Shown here piece after piece: positions 56,338-64,000 of a stretch of DNA of 64,000 bases. The DNA lies in NCBI GenBank assembly GCA_021324915.1, contig JAJPIC010000023.1, positions 119,406 to 183,405 of the forward strand, written 5' to 3'. This stretch comes from Beijerinckiaceae bacterium (lineage in GTDB: Bacteria; Pseudomonadota; Alphaproteobacteria; Rhizobiales; Beijerinckiaceae). Numbering within the stretch: position 1 is the stretch's first letter; every line of letters starts with the position of its first letter. Under the pieces are notes generated by a model. It saw nothing but the letters and a program-made list of their open reading frames with translations. It was not told where the DNA came from and did no database searches. The position numbers and the translations under genes were made by a program.

Positions 56338-57315
56338 TTGCGGGTCGGACCTTTCAACCTTGGCCGGGCTTTTCTGGCCCCAATGGCAGGGGTTACGGAT
56401 CTCGGCATGCGGCGGCTGGCGCAGGCATTCGGGGCGGCGATGACCGTCACCGAAATGCTCGATGCCGAATATTACGCCGGTGGCAATCCCGAAGCCGCGC
56501 TGAGATCGCAAGGCTCCGGCATAGACCCGCATGTGGTCCAGATCGCCGGCTGCCGGCCGGATCGGATGGGCGAGGCCGCCAAGCTCGCCGAGGCGGCCGG
56601 CGCCGCGATGATCGACATCAACATGGGCTGTCCGGCCAAACGCGTGACGGGTGGCGCGGCTGGCTCGGCTCTGATGCGCGATCTCGATCTGGCGGTGAGC
56701 CTCATTCGCGCTGTGATCGCGGCAGTGAAAATTCCTGTCTCATTGAAGATGCGGCTCGGCTGGGATGCGGCAACGATCAACGCGCCGGAATTGGCGCGGC
56801 GCGCGGAAGGCGAGGGCATCGCCATGCTGACGGTCCATGGCCGCACGCGCTGCCAATTCTACGATGGCAAAGCGGATTGGGCGGCGATCCGCGAAGTTCG
56901 GAGGGCAAGCTCGCTCCCGCTCGTTGCCAATGGCGACTGCGCAAGCCTCGCCGATGCGCGCACGATGCTCGCGGCGTCCGGCGCCGATGCTGTCATGGTC
57001 GGACGCGCCGCTGTGGGCCGGCCCTGGTTCGTAGGCGAAGTCGCGCGCGATCTTGCAGGTCGCCCGAAGGCTTCGCCGAGCGCCGCCGAGCGCGGCAGCG
57101 CGGCGCTCGAACATTATCGCACATTGCTGTCGCTCTTCGGCATGGAGCAGGGCCTGCGCCATGCGCGCAAGCATCTTTCGGCCTATGCTCTCAAATCCGA
57201 AAGTCCGGACGCGGCCGCGCTTCGCGATAAGCTCGTCAGGAGCGAAAATCCGCGCGAGGTCGAATCGCTTCTTCTGCATCTGTTCGAAATCGAGCGACCG
57301 GCGGAGGCGGCATGA
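56338..57315 (+). CDS. dusB: tRNA dihydrouridine synthase B (nifR3)
   Basis: 325 residues from a TTG at 56338; no ATG or GTG precedes it in frame within the intergenic region, and the ribosome site is weak, so translation is probably low or the true start differs. FMN enzyme: [16 protein letters not shown] (13-28), active-site C98 in [42 protein letters not shown] and [10 protein letters not shown]. Historic name nifR3; it heads the ntr operon and its stop overlaps ntrB. Confidence 0.95.
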   Translation: MRVGPFNLGRAFLAPMAGVTDLGMRRLAQAFGAAMTVTEMLDAEYYAGGNPEAALRSQGSGIDPHVVQIAGCRPDRMGEAAKLAEAAGAAMIDINMGCPAKRVTGGAAGSALMRDLDLAVSLIRAVIAAVKIPVSLKMRLGWDAATINAPELARRAEGEGIAMLTVHGRTRCQFYDGKADWAAIREVRRASSLPLVANGDCASLADARTMLAASGADAVMVGRAAVGRPWFVGEVARDLAGRPKASPSAAERGSAALEHYRTLLSLFGMEQGLRHARKHLSAYALKSESPDAAALRDKLVRSENPREVESLLLHLFEIERPAEAA

Positions 57316-58481
57316 GCGCCAAGCCTTCCTCCAATGGTTCCTTCCAAGCGCAGCGCAGTGGCGCCGCCACGGCCGCGGCGGATCTCAATGGCGCCGGCAA
57401 GATCCTCAATGCTCTGCCCCATCCCGTGCTCGAAGTCGCGCCCGATGGTTTCGTCACCGAAGCCAATGTCGCCGCCGAGATCTTCTTCGGCATGAGCCGC
57501 GCCGCTCTGCTGCAACAGACCTTGTTCAATCTCCTGCCGTTCGATTCCGTCCTCCTATCGCTCGTCGAACAGGTAAAGTCGACCGGCGCAGCAATTACGG
57601 AATATCGCGTCGATCTCGGCATTCCTCGGCTCGCCGCGGAGAAAATGGTCGATATTTTCGTCACCCCGCTCACGGACGGCGGCGAAAACATTGTCGTCAT
57701 GCTGCATGAGCGGACCATGGCGGAAAAGATGGACCGTCAGCTCAATCATCGCGGCGCGGCCCGCTCGGTCTCGGCGATGGCGTCGATGCTCGGGCACGAG
57801 ATCAAGAATCCTCTCTCGGGAATTCGGGGCGCCGCGCAATTGCTGGAAGCCGAAGTCAGCGACGGCGACCGGGCCCTCACCCGCCTGATCTGCGAAGAGA
57901 CCGACCGCATCGTCAAGCTGGTCGAACGGATGGACGCTTTCTCCGACGACCGCCCGCGGGAGCGGGAGAGCGTCAACATCCATACGGTGCTCGAACACGT
58001 CAAACGGATCGCGCAGGCCGGGTTCGGCCGCCACATCAGATTCGTGGAAAATTACGATCCTTCGCTGCCACCGGTGCTCGGCAACCGCGACCAGTTGATC
58101 CAGATCTTCCTCAATCTCGTCAAGAACGCTGCGGAAGCGATCGGCGAGACGCAGGCCGATGGCGAAATCGAGCTTTCGACGGCCTTCCGTCCGGGCGTGC
58201 GGCTAAAAATTTCGACCTCCGACACGGCCGTGAGCCTGCCGCTGCAATTCAGCGTGCGCGACAACGGTCCGGGCGTGCCTCCCGAAATCCGCCAGCATCT
58301 TTTCGAGCCTTTCGTCACCACCAAGGCTTCGGGGAATGGCCTCGGACTTGCACTGGTCGCGAAAATCATCGGCGATCACGGGGGAACGATCGAATGCGAA
58401 TCCCAGCCGCGCAGGACAACTTTCCGGGTGCTCATGCCCATGTACGCGCCGCGCGACGGGCGAAGCGTCAAACTGAAATAG
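57312..58481 (+). CDS. ntrB: Nitrogen regulation sensor kinase NtrB
   Basis: 389 residues; ATG overlaps the dusB stop (ATGA). Soluble kinase: N-terminal PAS (about 30-140), HisKA with H162 in [20 protein letters not shown], and ATPase boxes [20 protein letters not shown] and [12 protein letters not shown]. With GlnB it controls NtrC phosphorylation according to nitrogen status. Confidence 0.95.
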   Translation: MSAKPSSNGSFQAQRSGAATAAADLNGAGKILNALPHPVLEVAPDGFVTEANVAAEIFFGMSRAALLQQTLFNLLPFDSVLLSLVEQVKSTGAAITEYRVDLGIPRLAAEKMVDIFVTPLTDGGENIVVMLHERTMAEKMDRQLNHRGAARSVSAMASMLGHEIKNPLSGIRGAAQLLEAEVSDGDRALTRLICEETDRIVKLVERMDAFSDDRPRERESVNIHTVLEHVKRIAQAGFGRHIRFVENYDPSLPPVLGNRDQLIQIFLNLVKNAAEAIGETQADGEIELSTAFRPGVRLKISTSDTAVSLPLQFSVRDNGPGVPPEIRQHLFEPFVTTKASGNGLGLALVAKIIGDHGGTIECESQPRRTTFRVLMPMYAPRDGRSVKLK

Positions 58482-58504
58482 GCCAGGAAGGCCCGCCAAG
58501 ACCG

Positions 58505-58627
58505 ATGACAGGATTCTCCGACCAAGGCTCTGATATTTCGAAACTATCCGGCCAGGTTTCCCCTGGAGAAAAGATAATTCTTGACGCTATAGCAAAAGCG
58601 GAAGCTCATATGCTGAAATGGCGGTAG
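58505..58627 (+). CDS. Possible 40-residue small protein between ntrB and ntrC
   Basis: MTGFSDQGSDISKLSGQVSP then GEKIILDAIAKAEAHMLKWR. Soluble and helical at the end. The ribosome site is weak and the interval is only 164 bp, so this may be chance. It ends 18 bp before the ntrC start. Confidence 0.25.
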   Translation: MTGFSDQGSDISKLSGQVSPGEKIILDAIAKAEAHMLKWR

Positions 58628-58645
58628 GGGGCGGAGGTGCTGGCA

Positions 58646-60118
58646 ATGGCCGGAAACATCCTCGTAGCTGATGATGACGCCGCAATAAGAACGGTGCTGA
58701 GCCAGGCGCTTTCGCGCGTCGGCTATGAGGTGCGCACGACGGGGACCGCCGCGACGCTCTGGCGCTGGGTCCAGGCAGGCGAAGGGGACCTCGTCATCAC
58801 CGATGTCGTGATGCCAGATGACAATGCCTTCGAGCTTCTGCCGCGCATGAAGAAATTGCGCCCCGAACTGCCGATCATCGTGATGAGCGCACAGAATACG
58901 TTCATGACGGCGATCAAGGCTTCGGAGCGCGGCGCCTATGATTATCTGCCGAAGCCGTTCGATTTGCGCGAGCTCGTTGCCATAGTCGGGCGCGCCATGA
59001 GCGAGCCGAAGGGCCGCACCAAGCCGGCGCCGCCGACCGACATCGAAGGCATGCCGCTGGTCGGCCGCTCGGCCGCAATGCAGGAAATTTACCGCGTCCT
59101 CGCGCGCCTGATGCAGACCGATCTCACCGTGATGATCACCGGTGAATCGGGGACCGGAAAGGAACTCGTTGCGCGCGCGCTGCACGATTACGGCAAGCGC
59201 AAGACCGGACCCTTCGTCGCCATCAACATGGCGGCGATTCCGCGCGACCTCATCGAAAGCGAGCTCTTCGGACATGAGAAGGGCGCCTTCACCGGCGCCA
59301 ACCAGCGCTCGGCCGGACGTTTCGAACAGGCTGAAGGCGGCACACTCTTCCTCGACGAGATCGGCGACATGCCGATGGAGGCGCAGACGCGGCTCTTACG
59401 TGTCCTGCAGGAAGGCGAATATACGACGGTCGGCGGGCGCACGCCGATCAAGACCAATGTGCGGATTATTGCCGCGACCAACAAGGATCTGCGCAATCTC
59501 ATTCACCAGGGTCTCTTCCGCGAGGATCTGTTCTTCCGTTTGAACGTCGTGCCGCTGCGTCTGCCGCCGCTGCGCGAGCGCGCCGAAGACATTCCCGACC
59601 TCGTGCATCATTTCTTTGCGCTCGCCGCCGCCGAGGGCCTGCCGCTCAAACATGTCGAACCTGCCGCCCTCGAACGGCTGAAGCGCCACCGCTGGCCGGG
59701 CAATATTCGCGAGCTTGAAAATCTCGTCCGCCGGCTGGCGGCGCTTTATCCGCAGGAATCGATCAGCGAGCAATTGATCGATGCCGAGCTTTCGGCCGAT
59801 TCCTCGCCTTTCTTCTCGGCCTACAGCCAGCGCCCGCAGACCGACGACCGCGGCAAGGATATCGACCGAGCCGAGACCTTGGCGCTGGCGGTCGAGCGTC
59901 ATCTTTCTGAATTATTCCGCTCCTACGGCGAAAGCCTGCCGCCGCCCGGCATCTATCACCGGGTCTTGCGGGAGCTCGAATATCCGCTGATCTCCGCGGT
60001 ATTGGCCGCGACCCGCGGCAACCAGATCAAGGCGGCGGAACTGCTGGGCCTCAACCGCAACACTTTGCGCAAAAAAGTCAAAGATCTCGACATAAGGCTC
60101 ATGCGCCTCCCGCGCTGA
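58646..60118 (+). CDS. ntrC: Nitrogen regulation response regulator NtrC
   Basis: 490 residues from ATG 58646 (GGAGG upstream); the GTG at 58637 is an alternative. Receiver domain with phospho-Asp53 in ITDVVMPDD; sigma-54-interacting AAA+ domain with [17 protein letters not shown] at 213-218 and FLDEIGDM; C-terminal Fis-type HTH ([20 protein letters not shown]). It activates sigma-54 promoters under nitrogen limitation. Confidence 0.96.
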   Translation: MAGNILVADDDAAIRTVLSQALSRVGYEVRTTGTAATLWRWVQAGEGDLVITDVVMPDDNAFELLPRMKKLRPELPIIVMSAQNTFMTAIKASERGAYDYLPKPFDLRELVAIVGRAMSEPKGRTKPAPPTDIEGMPLVGRSAAMQEIYRVLARLMQTDLTVMITGESGTGKELVARALHDYGKRKTGPFVAINMAAIPRDLIESELFGHEKGAFTGANQRSAGRFEQAEGGTLFLDEIGDMPMEAQTRLLRVLQEGEYTTVGGRTPIKTNVRIIAATNKDLRNLIHQGLFREDLFFRLNVVPLRLPPLRERAEDIPDLVHHFFALAAAEGLPLKHVEPAALERLKRHRWPGNIRELENLVRRLAALYPQESISEQLIDAELSADSSPFFSAYSQRPQTDDRGKDIDRAETLALAVERHLSELFRSYGESLPPPGIYHRVLRELEYPLISAVLAATRGNQIKAAELLGLNRNTLRKKVKDLDIRLMRLPR

Positions 60119-60252
60119 TACCGCCCCGGAAATGTCGTAATTCTGCAACAGCGTGACCTTCACGCAACGCGGTCCATCATTTAGATCGATAAACGGGCCG
60201 CGCCGCCGATGCGCATCGACGCTCCGCGGCTGACCTCGGGTGGCAAAACCGG

Positions 60253-62505
60253 ATGAGCGCAACGAACCTTGCTCCGGATCCAAGGGTCGGACGGAAACGT
60301 CCGTGGCGCCTCAGGCTCGGTCCGGCCGCGGTGATGCTTGCGATCGCGGCGGCGATCGTGAGCTTTCTGATATTTTCGGGCTATACGCCTATCCCCCCGA
60401 CCGACAACGTCGTCGTCAGTCTCTTCCTCGTCAATCTATTCTGCATTTTGATGCTGCTCGGCTTCGTGATCGTCGAAGCCTGGCGGCTCATCAAGGCGCG
60501 CCGCGCGCAAGTCGCCGGCGCCCGGCTGCAGATCAGGGTCGTCAGTCTCTTCTCGATCATTGCGATCGCGCCGGCGATTCTCATGGCGATCGTCGGCTCG
60601 GTCATTCTCGAAAAAAGCTTCAACCCGGCTTTCCTGCAGGACGCGCGCGCCTTCATGCTGCACAGCGTCGATGCCGCGCGTCTTTTTCGCGAAGATCAGT
60701 GCCGCACGCTTCTGCAAGAGGCGCAGCTCACCGCTTCCGACATCGATCGCGCCAAGTCGATGTTCACGTCCGACCGGCAATTGTTCCATGAATTCTTCTC
60801 GTCCCGCGTGAAGGCGCTGAATTTCAGCGCCGCGGCCATGATGCATCCGGATGGCGCCATCGACGACAAGATCGATACGGGCGCGCGGTTTGGCGCCACG
60901 ATCGTCCAGCCGGAGCTCAACGACTTCCAGGACGCATCGCGCAACGAGCCGCTCTGCATGATCCTGGATGGGGGACGCACGTTCGTGGCCTTGCGCAAGC
61001 TCGCGCAGTTCGACGATACGTTCCTTTATGTCGCGCGTCCGGTCGGGGCCTATAGTATCGAATTTCCGCGCCAGGCATCGCGTTTCATCACGCTCTTCGA
61101 CACGTTCGCTTACGTCCATCAGAATATCCGGATCGCTTTCGGCGTGATGTATGTTCTCGTCGCGCTCATTATGCTCCTTTCGGCGACGTGGCTCGGCCTC
61201 TCCTTCGCCAATGGGCTCGTCGCGCCGATCCGGCGGCTGATTGCGGCGGCCGACGAAGTCGGCTCCGGCAATCTCGATGTGCGGGTGGCTGTCAATCCGT
61301 CGGAAGGCGATCTCGCCCATCTCGGCGAGACCTTCAATAAAATGACTTCCGAATTGCGCCTGCAGCAGAGCCGCCTGATCGCGGCAAGCAATCTCATCGA
61401 CGAAAGGCGGCTTTTTACCGAGGCGGTCCTTTCCGGCGTTCCCGTCGCTGTCATCGGGGTGGGACCGAAGGGTCAGATCACTGTGGTCAATCCTTCCGCC
61501 GAGCGGCTGATGCCGCATGAGGAGGCGAGCGCCGTCGGCCAATCGATCGAGACCGTGCTTCCGGAAGTTGCGCCGGTGCTGACGGAATCGCGCACGAGCA
61601 ATGCGCGTCTCGTGCGCGGCCAAATCGCAGTCAACAGGGCAGGGCGCGACCGCATCTTCAATATGTTCGTGACGACCGAGCCGGGCGGACGCGCCGAGAA
61701 GAGCTATGTGGTCACGCTCGACGATATCACCGATCTTGTCGCCGCCCAGAGGACCGCTGCATGGGCGGATGTCGCCCGGCGCATCGCACACGAGATCAAG
61801 AATCCCCTCACGCCGATCCAGCTCTCGGCCGAGCGGCTGAAGCGCAAATACGGGCGGCTTATTCACGACGATCGCGACGTCTTCGACCAATGTATCGATA
61901 CGATCGTGCGCCAGGTCGAAGACATCAAACGCATGGTCGACGAATTCTCGGCCTTTGCGCGGATGCCGCGCGCGAGGCTGACGCGCGACGACCTTACCGA
62001 TTGCGTGCGCCGCGTCATCTTTCTCATGCGCGTCGGCCATCCAGACATCGAACTCGAGGATAGGCTGCCGGAAACGCCCCTCATGGTCAATTTCGACCGC
62101 CGGCTTCTGTCGCAGGCGGTCACCAATATCATCAAGAACGCGACCGAAGGGATTGCGGCGCGTGGCGAAACCGAGCCCGTCAAGGGCAAGATCGTCGTGT
62201 CGCTCGACGTGACGCCGGAGCAAGTCGTCGAAATCTTCGTCACCGACAACGGCAAAGGCTTCCCGCACGAAAATCGGCATCGTCTGCTCGAGCCCTATAT
62301 GACGACGCGCGCCGAAGGCACGGGCCTCGGCCTCCCTATCGTCGCCAAGATCCTCGAGGATCATGGCGGGGGTATCGAACTTCTCGATTCGCCGGGCGGT
62401 CAAGGCGCCTGCGTCCGGCTTTATTTTCCAAGAGGCGAAATTGCGCAACGCGCGGTCGGCTTTTCCCGCGAGGATTTGTCGGCCGCAAAACAGAGCGCCA
62501 GTTGA
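60253..62505 (+). CDS. ntrY: Nitrogen-linked sensor kinase NtrY
   Basis: 750 residues. Several N-terminal membrane helices (about 27-130), then a periplasmic part, another helix (about 290-315, FGVMYVLVALIMLLSATWLG), HAMP (LIAAADEVGSGNLDVRVAVN), PAS (about 385-480), HisKA with H513 in RRIAHEIKNPLTPIQLSAER and ATPase boxes IKNATEGI, VTDNGKGFP and GTGLGLPIVAKIL. Membrane sensor for NtrX; in relatives it responds to redox or nitrogen state. Confidence 0.95.
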   Translation: MSATNLAPDPRVGRKRPWRLRLGPAAVMLAIAAAIVSFLIFSGYTPIPPTDNVVVSLFLVNLFCILMLLGFVIVEAWRLIKARRAQVAGARLQIRVVSLFSIIAIAPAILMAIVGSVILEKSFNPAFLQDARAFMLHSVDAARLFREDQCRTLLQEAQLTASDIDRAKSMFTSDRQLFHEFFSSRVKALNFSAAAMMHPDGAIDDKIDTGARFGATIVQPELNDFQDASRNEPLCMILDGGRTFVALRKLAQFDDTFLYVARPVGAYSIEFPRQASRFITLFDTFAYVHQNIRIAFGVMYVLVALIMLLSATWLGLSFANGLVAPIRRLIAAADEVGSGNLDVRVAVNPSEGDLAHLGETFNKMTSELRLQQSRLIAASNLIDERRLFTEAVLSGVPVAVIGVGPKGQITVVNPSAERLMPHEEASAVGQSIETVLPEVAPVLTESRTSNARLVRGQIAVNRAGRDRIFNMFVTTEPGGRAEKSYVVTLDDITDLVAAQRTAAWADVARRIAHEIKNPLTPIQLSAERLKRKYGRLIHDDRDVFDQCIDTIVRQVEDIKRMVDEFSAFARMPRARLTRDDLTDCVRRVIFLMRVGHPDIELEDRLPETPLMVNFDRRLLSQAVTNIIKNATEGIAARGETEPVKGKIVVSLDVTPEQVVEIFVTDNGKGFPHENRHRLLEPYMTTRAEGTGLGLPIVAKILEDHGGGIELLDSPGGQGACVRLYFPRGEIAQRAVGFSREDLSAAKQSAS

Positions 62506-62521
62506 ACGAGCGTGAAAGATC

Positions 62522-63889
62522 ATGCCAAGCGACATTCTCATCGTGGATGACGAGGCCGACATCCGCGATATCGTCTCGGGCATATTGTCCGACGAAGGCC
62601 ACGGGACACGGACAGCCAAGAATGCCGAAGAAGCGTTGACCGCCATCGAGGCGCGCCGGCCGCATCTCGCCTTCCTCGACATTTGGCTGCAGGGCTCGCA
62701 TCTCGATGGGTTGCAGCTCCTGCAAGTCATCAAGGGCGCTCATCCGAGCCTGCCGGTGGTGATGATTTCCGGGCACGGAAACATCGAAACGGCCGTCTCC
62801 GCGATCAAAATGGGCGCTTACGATTTCATCGAGAAGCCGTTCAAGGCCGACCGCCTGGTTCTCGTCGCCGAGCGGGCGCTCGAGGCGTCGCGGCTCAAGC
62901 GCGAGGTGATCGAATTGCGCGCGCGTGCCGGCGCCGCCAACAGGATCGTCGGCAAGTCGAGCGTGATGCATCAATTGCACCAGGTCATTGCCCGGGTGGC
63001 GCCGGCCAATTCGCGCGTGCTCATCACGGGCGCGCCCGGCGCCGGCAAGGAGCTGGTGGCGCGCTCGATTCACGAAGCTTCGAACCGCGCCAACGGACCT
63101 TTCGTGGTCATCAATTCGGCGACGATAACGCCGGAAATGATGGAGATCGAACTCTTCGGCGTCGAGGGCAAGAACGGGCACAACCGAAAGGTCGGCGCGC
63201 TCGAGGAAGCGCATGGCGGAACGCTCTACTTCGACGAGATCGCCGACATGCCGAAAGAGACGCAGGGCAAGATCCTGCGTGTTCTCGTCGATCAGAATTT
63301 TCAGCGCGTCAATGGATCGACGCGGGTGCATGTCGATGTGCGGATTTTCTCTTCGAGTTCACGCGATCTGCCGCGTCTCATCGGCGAAGGCGTGATCCGG
63401 GAGGATCTCTTCCATCGCCTCTCCGTCGTGCCCATCCGCGTGCCTTCGCTTTCTGAGCACCGCGAAGATATTCCGGAGCTGGTCGATTTCTTCATGGAGC
63501 AGATCTCGTCGTCGACCGGCCTGCCGCGCCGGAAGATCTCTGCCGAGGCGATGGCGGTGCTTCAATCGCACGATTGGCCCGGCAATGTCCGGCAATTGCG
63601 CAACAATGTCGAACGGCTGATGATCCTCGCTACCGGCGATCCGGAGGCGGAATTGACCGCCGACATGCTGCCCTCCGAGATCGGGGCGCTTGTGCCTTCG
63701 ACGCCCAATGGGGCGGGGGGCGAGAAACTCATGAGCCTCGCGCTGCGCGAAGCGCGCGAGGTCTTCGAGCGCGAATATCTCGTCGCCCAGATCAATCGGT
63801 TCGGCGGCAACATTTCGCGTACCGCCGAATTCATCGGGATGGAGCGCTCGGCTCTGCACCGCAAGCTGAAATCCCTCGGCATCGATTAA
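62522..63889 (+). CDS. ntrX: Response regulator NtrX lacking the GAFTGA motif
   Basis: 455 residues. Receiver with D53 in [21 protein letters not shown]+ domain with [17 protein letters not shown] as Walker A. Where NtrC proteins have GAFTGA this one reads [18 protein letters not shown], so direct sigma-54 contact is unlikely, as in other alphaproteobacterial NtrX. The C-terminal helix-turn-helix [20 protein letters not shown] is present. It follows ntrY by 16 bp. Confidence 0.95.
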   Translation: MPSDILIVDDEADIRDIVSGILSDEGHGTRTAKNAEEALTAIEARRPHLAFLDIWLQGSHLDGLQLLQVIKGAHPSLPVVMISGHGNIETAVSAIKMGAYDFIEKPFKADRLVLVAERALEASRLKREVIELRARAGAANRIVGKSSVMHQLHQVIARVAPANSRVLITGAPGAGKELVARSIHEASNRANGPFVVINSATITPEMMEIELFGVEGKNGHNRKVGALEEAHGGTLYFDEIADMPKETQGKILRVLVDQNFQRVNGSTRVHVDVRIFSSSSRDLPRLIGEGVIREDLFHRLSVVPIRVPSLSEHREDIPELVDFFMEQISSSTGLPRRKISAEAMAVLQSHDWPGNVRQLRNNVERLMILATGDPEAELTADMLPSEIGALVPSTPNGAGGEKLMSLALREAREVFEREYLVAQINRFGGNISRTAEFIGMERSALHRKLKSLGID

Positions 63890-63893
63890 AGGA

Positions 63894-64000
63894 GCATGAT
63901 CCGGAAAAGTGTGGAGCGGTTTTCCGATAAGATCATGCTGAGACAATGCATGATCCGGAAAAGTGTGGAGCGGTTTTCCGATAAGATCATGCTGAGACAA
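63894..64000. repeat. Two tandem copies of a 54-bp palindromic repeat (second truncated by the window end)
   Basis: Copies start at 63894 and 63948 and are identical through the window end. Each is a long hairpin: outer arms GCATGATC / GATCATGC, inner CGGAAAA / TTTTCCG around GTGTGGAGCGG. The first copy begins 4 bp after the ntrX stop and may terminate the ntr operon. Confidence 0.85.

Noticed and set aside
60119..60252. Sigma-54 promoter in front of ntrY
   Set aside because: No convincing TGGCAC-n5-TTGC element could be read in the 134-bp gap.
60436..62733. A 765-codon open frame antisense to ntrY
   Set aside because: It mirrors a well-conserved kinase gene. High GC third positions leave antisense frames open; no ribosome site or protein motif is seen.

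Overview
The window is GC-rich alphaproteobacterial chromosome. Gene content and order point to the Hyphomicrobiales (Rhizobiales), probably a Beijerinckiaceae-like genome: ppiD-trpE, trpG/trpD/trpC with moaC-moeA, tpiA-secG-pyrG, eno-ftsB-pdhABC-lpd-lipA-coq10-cinA, and ispDF / dusB-ntrB-ntrC-ntrY-ntrX. The family assignment is inference; no rRNA or tRNA gene is present to test it. Almost every intergenic gap carries a copy of a palindromic repeat whose edge reads TAGAGCGGGAT, or of a second repeat with the core GTCATTGCGAGCGAAGC.

Layout. 0-5.7 kb: small, mostly hypothetical genes, including a PilZ protein, a stand-alone receiver domain, a GCG_CRPN-type secreted peptide, a ClpP-like periplasmic protein and a GlsB-type membrane protein. 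A decayed gene here appears to sit inside a split repeat. 5.8-15.9 kb: a mainly minus-strand block of molybdopterin (moaC, moeA) and tryptophan (trpC, trpD, trpG, trpE) genes, with a cupin, a VOC protein, an aldo/keto reductase and a SurA/PpiD-type foldase. 16-24 kb: tpiA, secG, pyrG, an epimerase-like protein, queF, a tautomerase, eno and ftsB. 24-33 kb: the pyruvate dehydrogenase complex, dihydrolipoamide dehydrogenase, lipoyl synthase, a COQ10/RatA protein and a CinA-type amidase.

33.2-54.9 kb is an accessory block lying between cinA and ispDF, which are neighbours in the rhizobial genomes I know. It holds a duplicated four-cysteine protein, an RND efflux system (outer-membrane factor, adaptor, pump) with its own two-component system, a large porin, a secreted YHS-domain protein, a sulfur operon (small protein, O-acetylhomoserine sulfhydrylase, serine acetyltransferase), a divergent Family 2A encapsulin operon, a glycosyltransferase-39-like membrane protein and cobT. 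54.9-64 kb returns to the conserved core: ispDF, dusB and the two nitrogen two-component systems NtrBC and NtrYX, ending in a two-copy 54-bp palindromic tandem repeat.

The most interesting system is at 46-52 kb: an SrpI-like encapsulin shell gene followed by a SufS-type cysteine desulfurase. The enzyme has an unusually long (about 330 residue) disordered N-terminal region containing three copies of a short YF motif. The operon faces genes that make cysteine/homocysteine precursors across a 447-bp AT-rich intergenic region with two long near-perfect palindromes. This reads as a compartment for mobilising sulfur from cysteine, co-regulated with sulfur assimilation.
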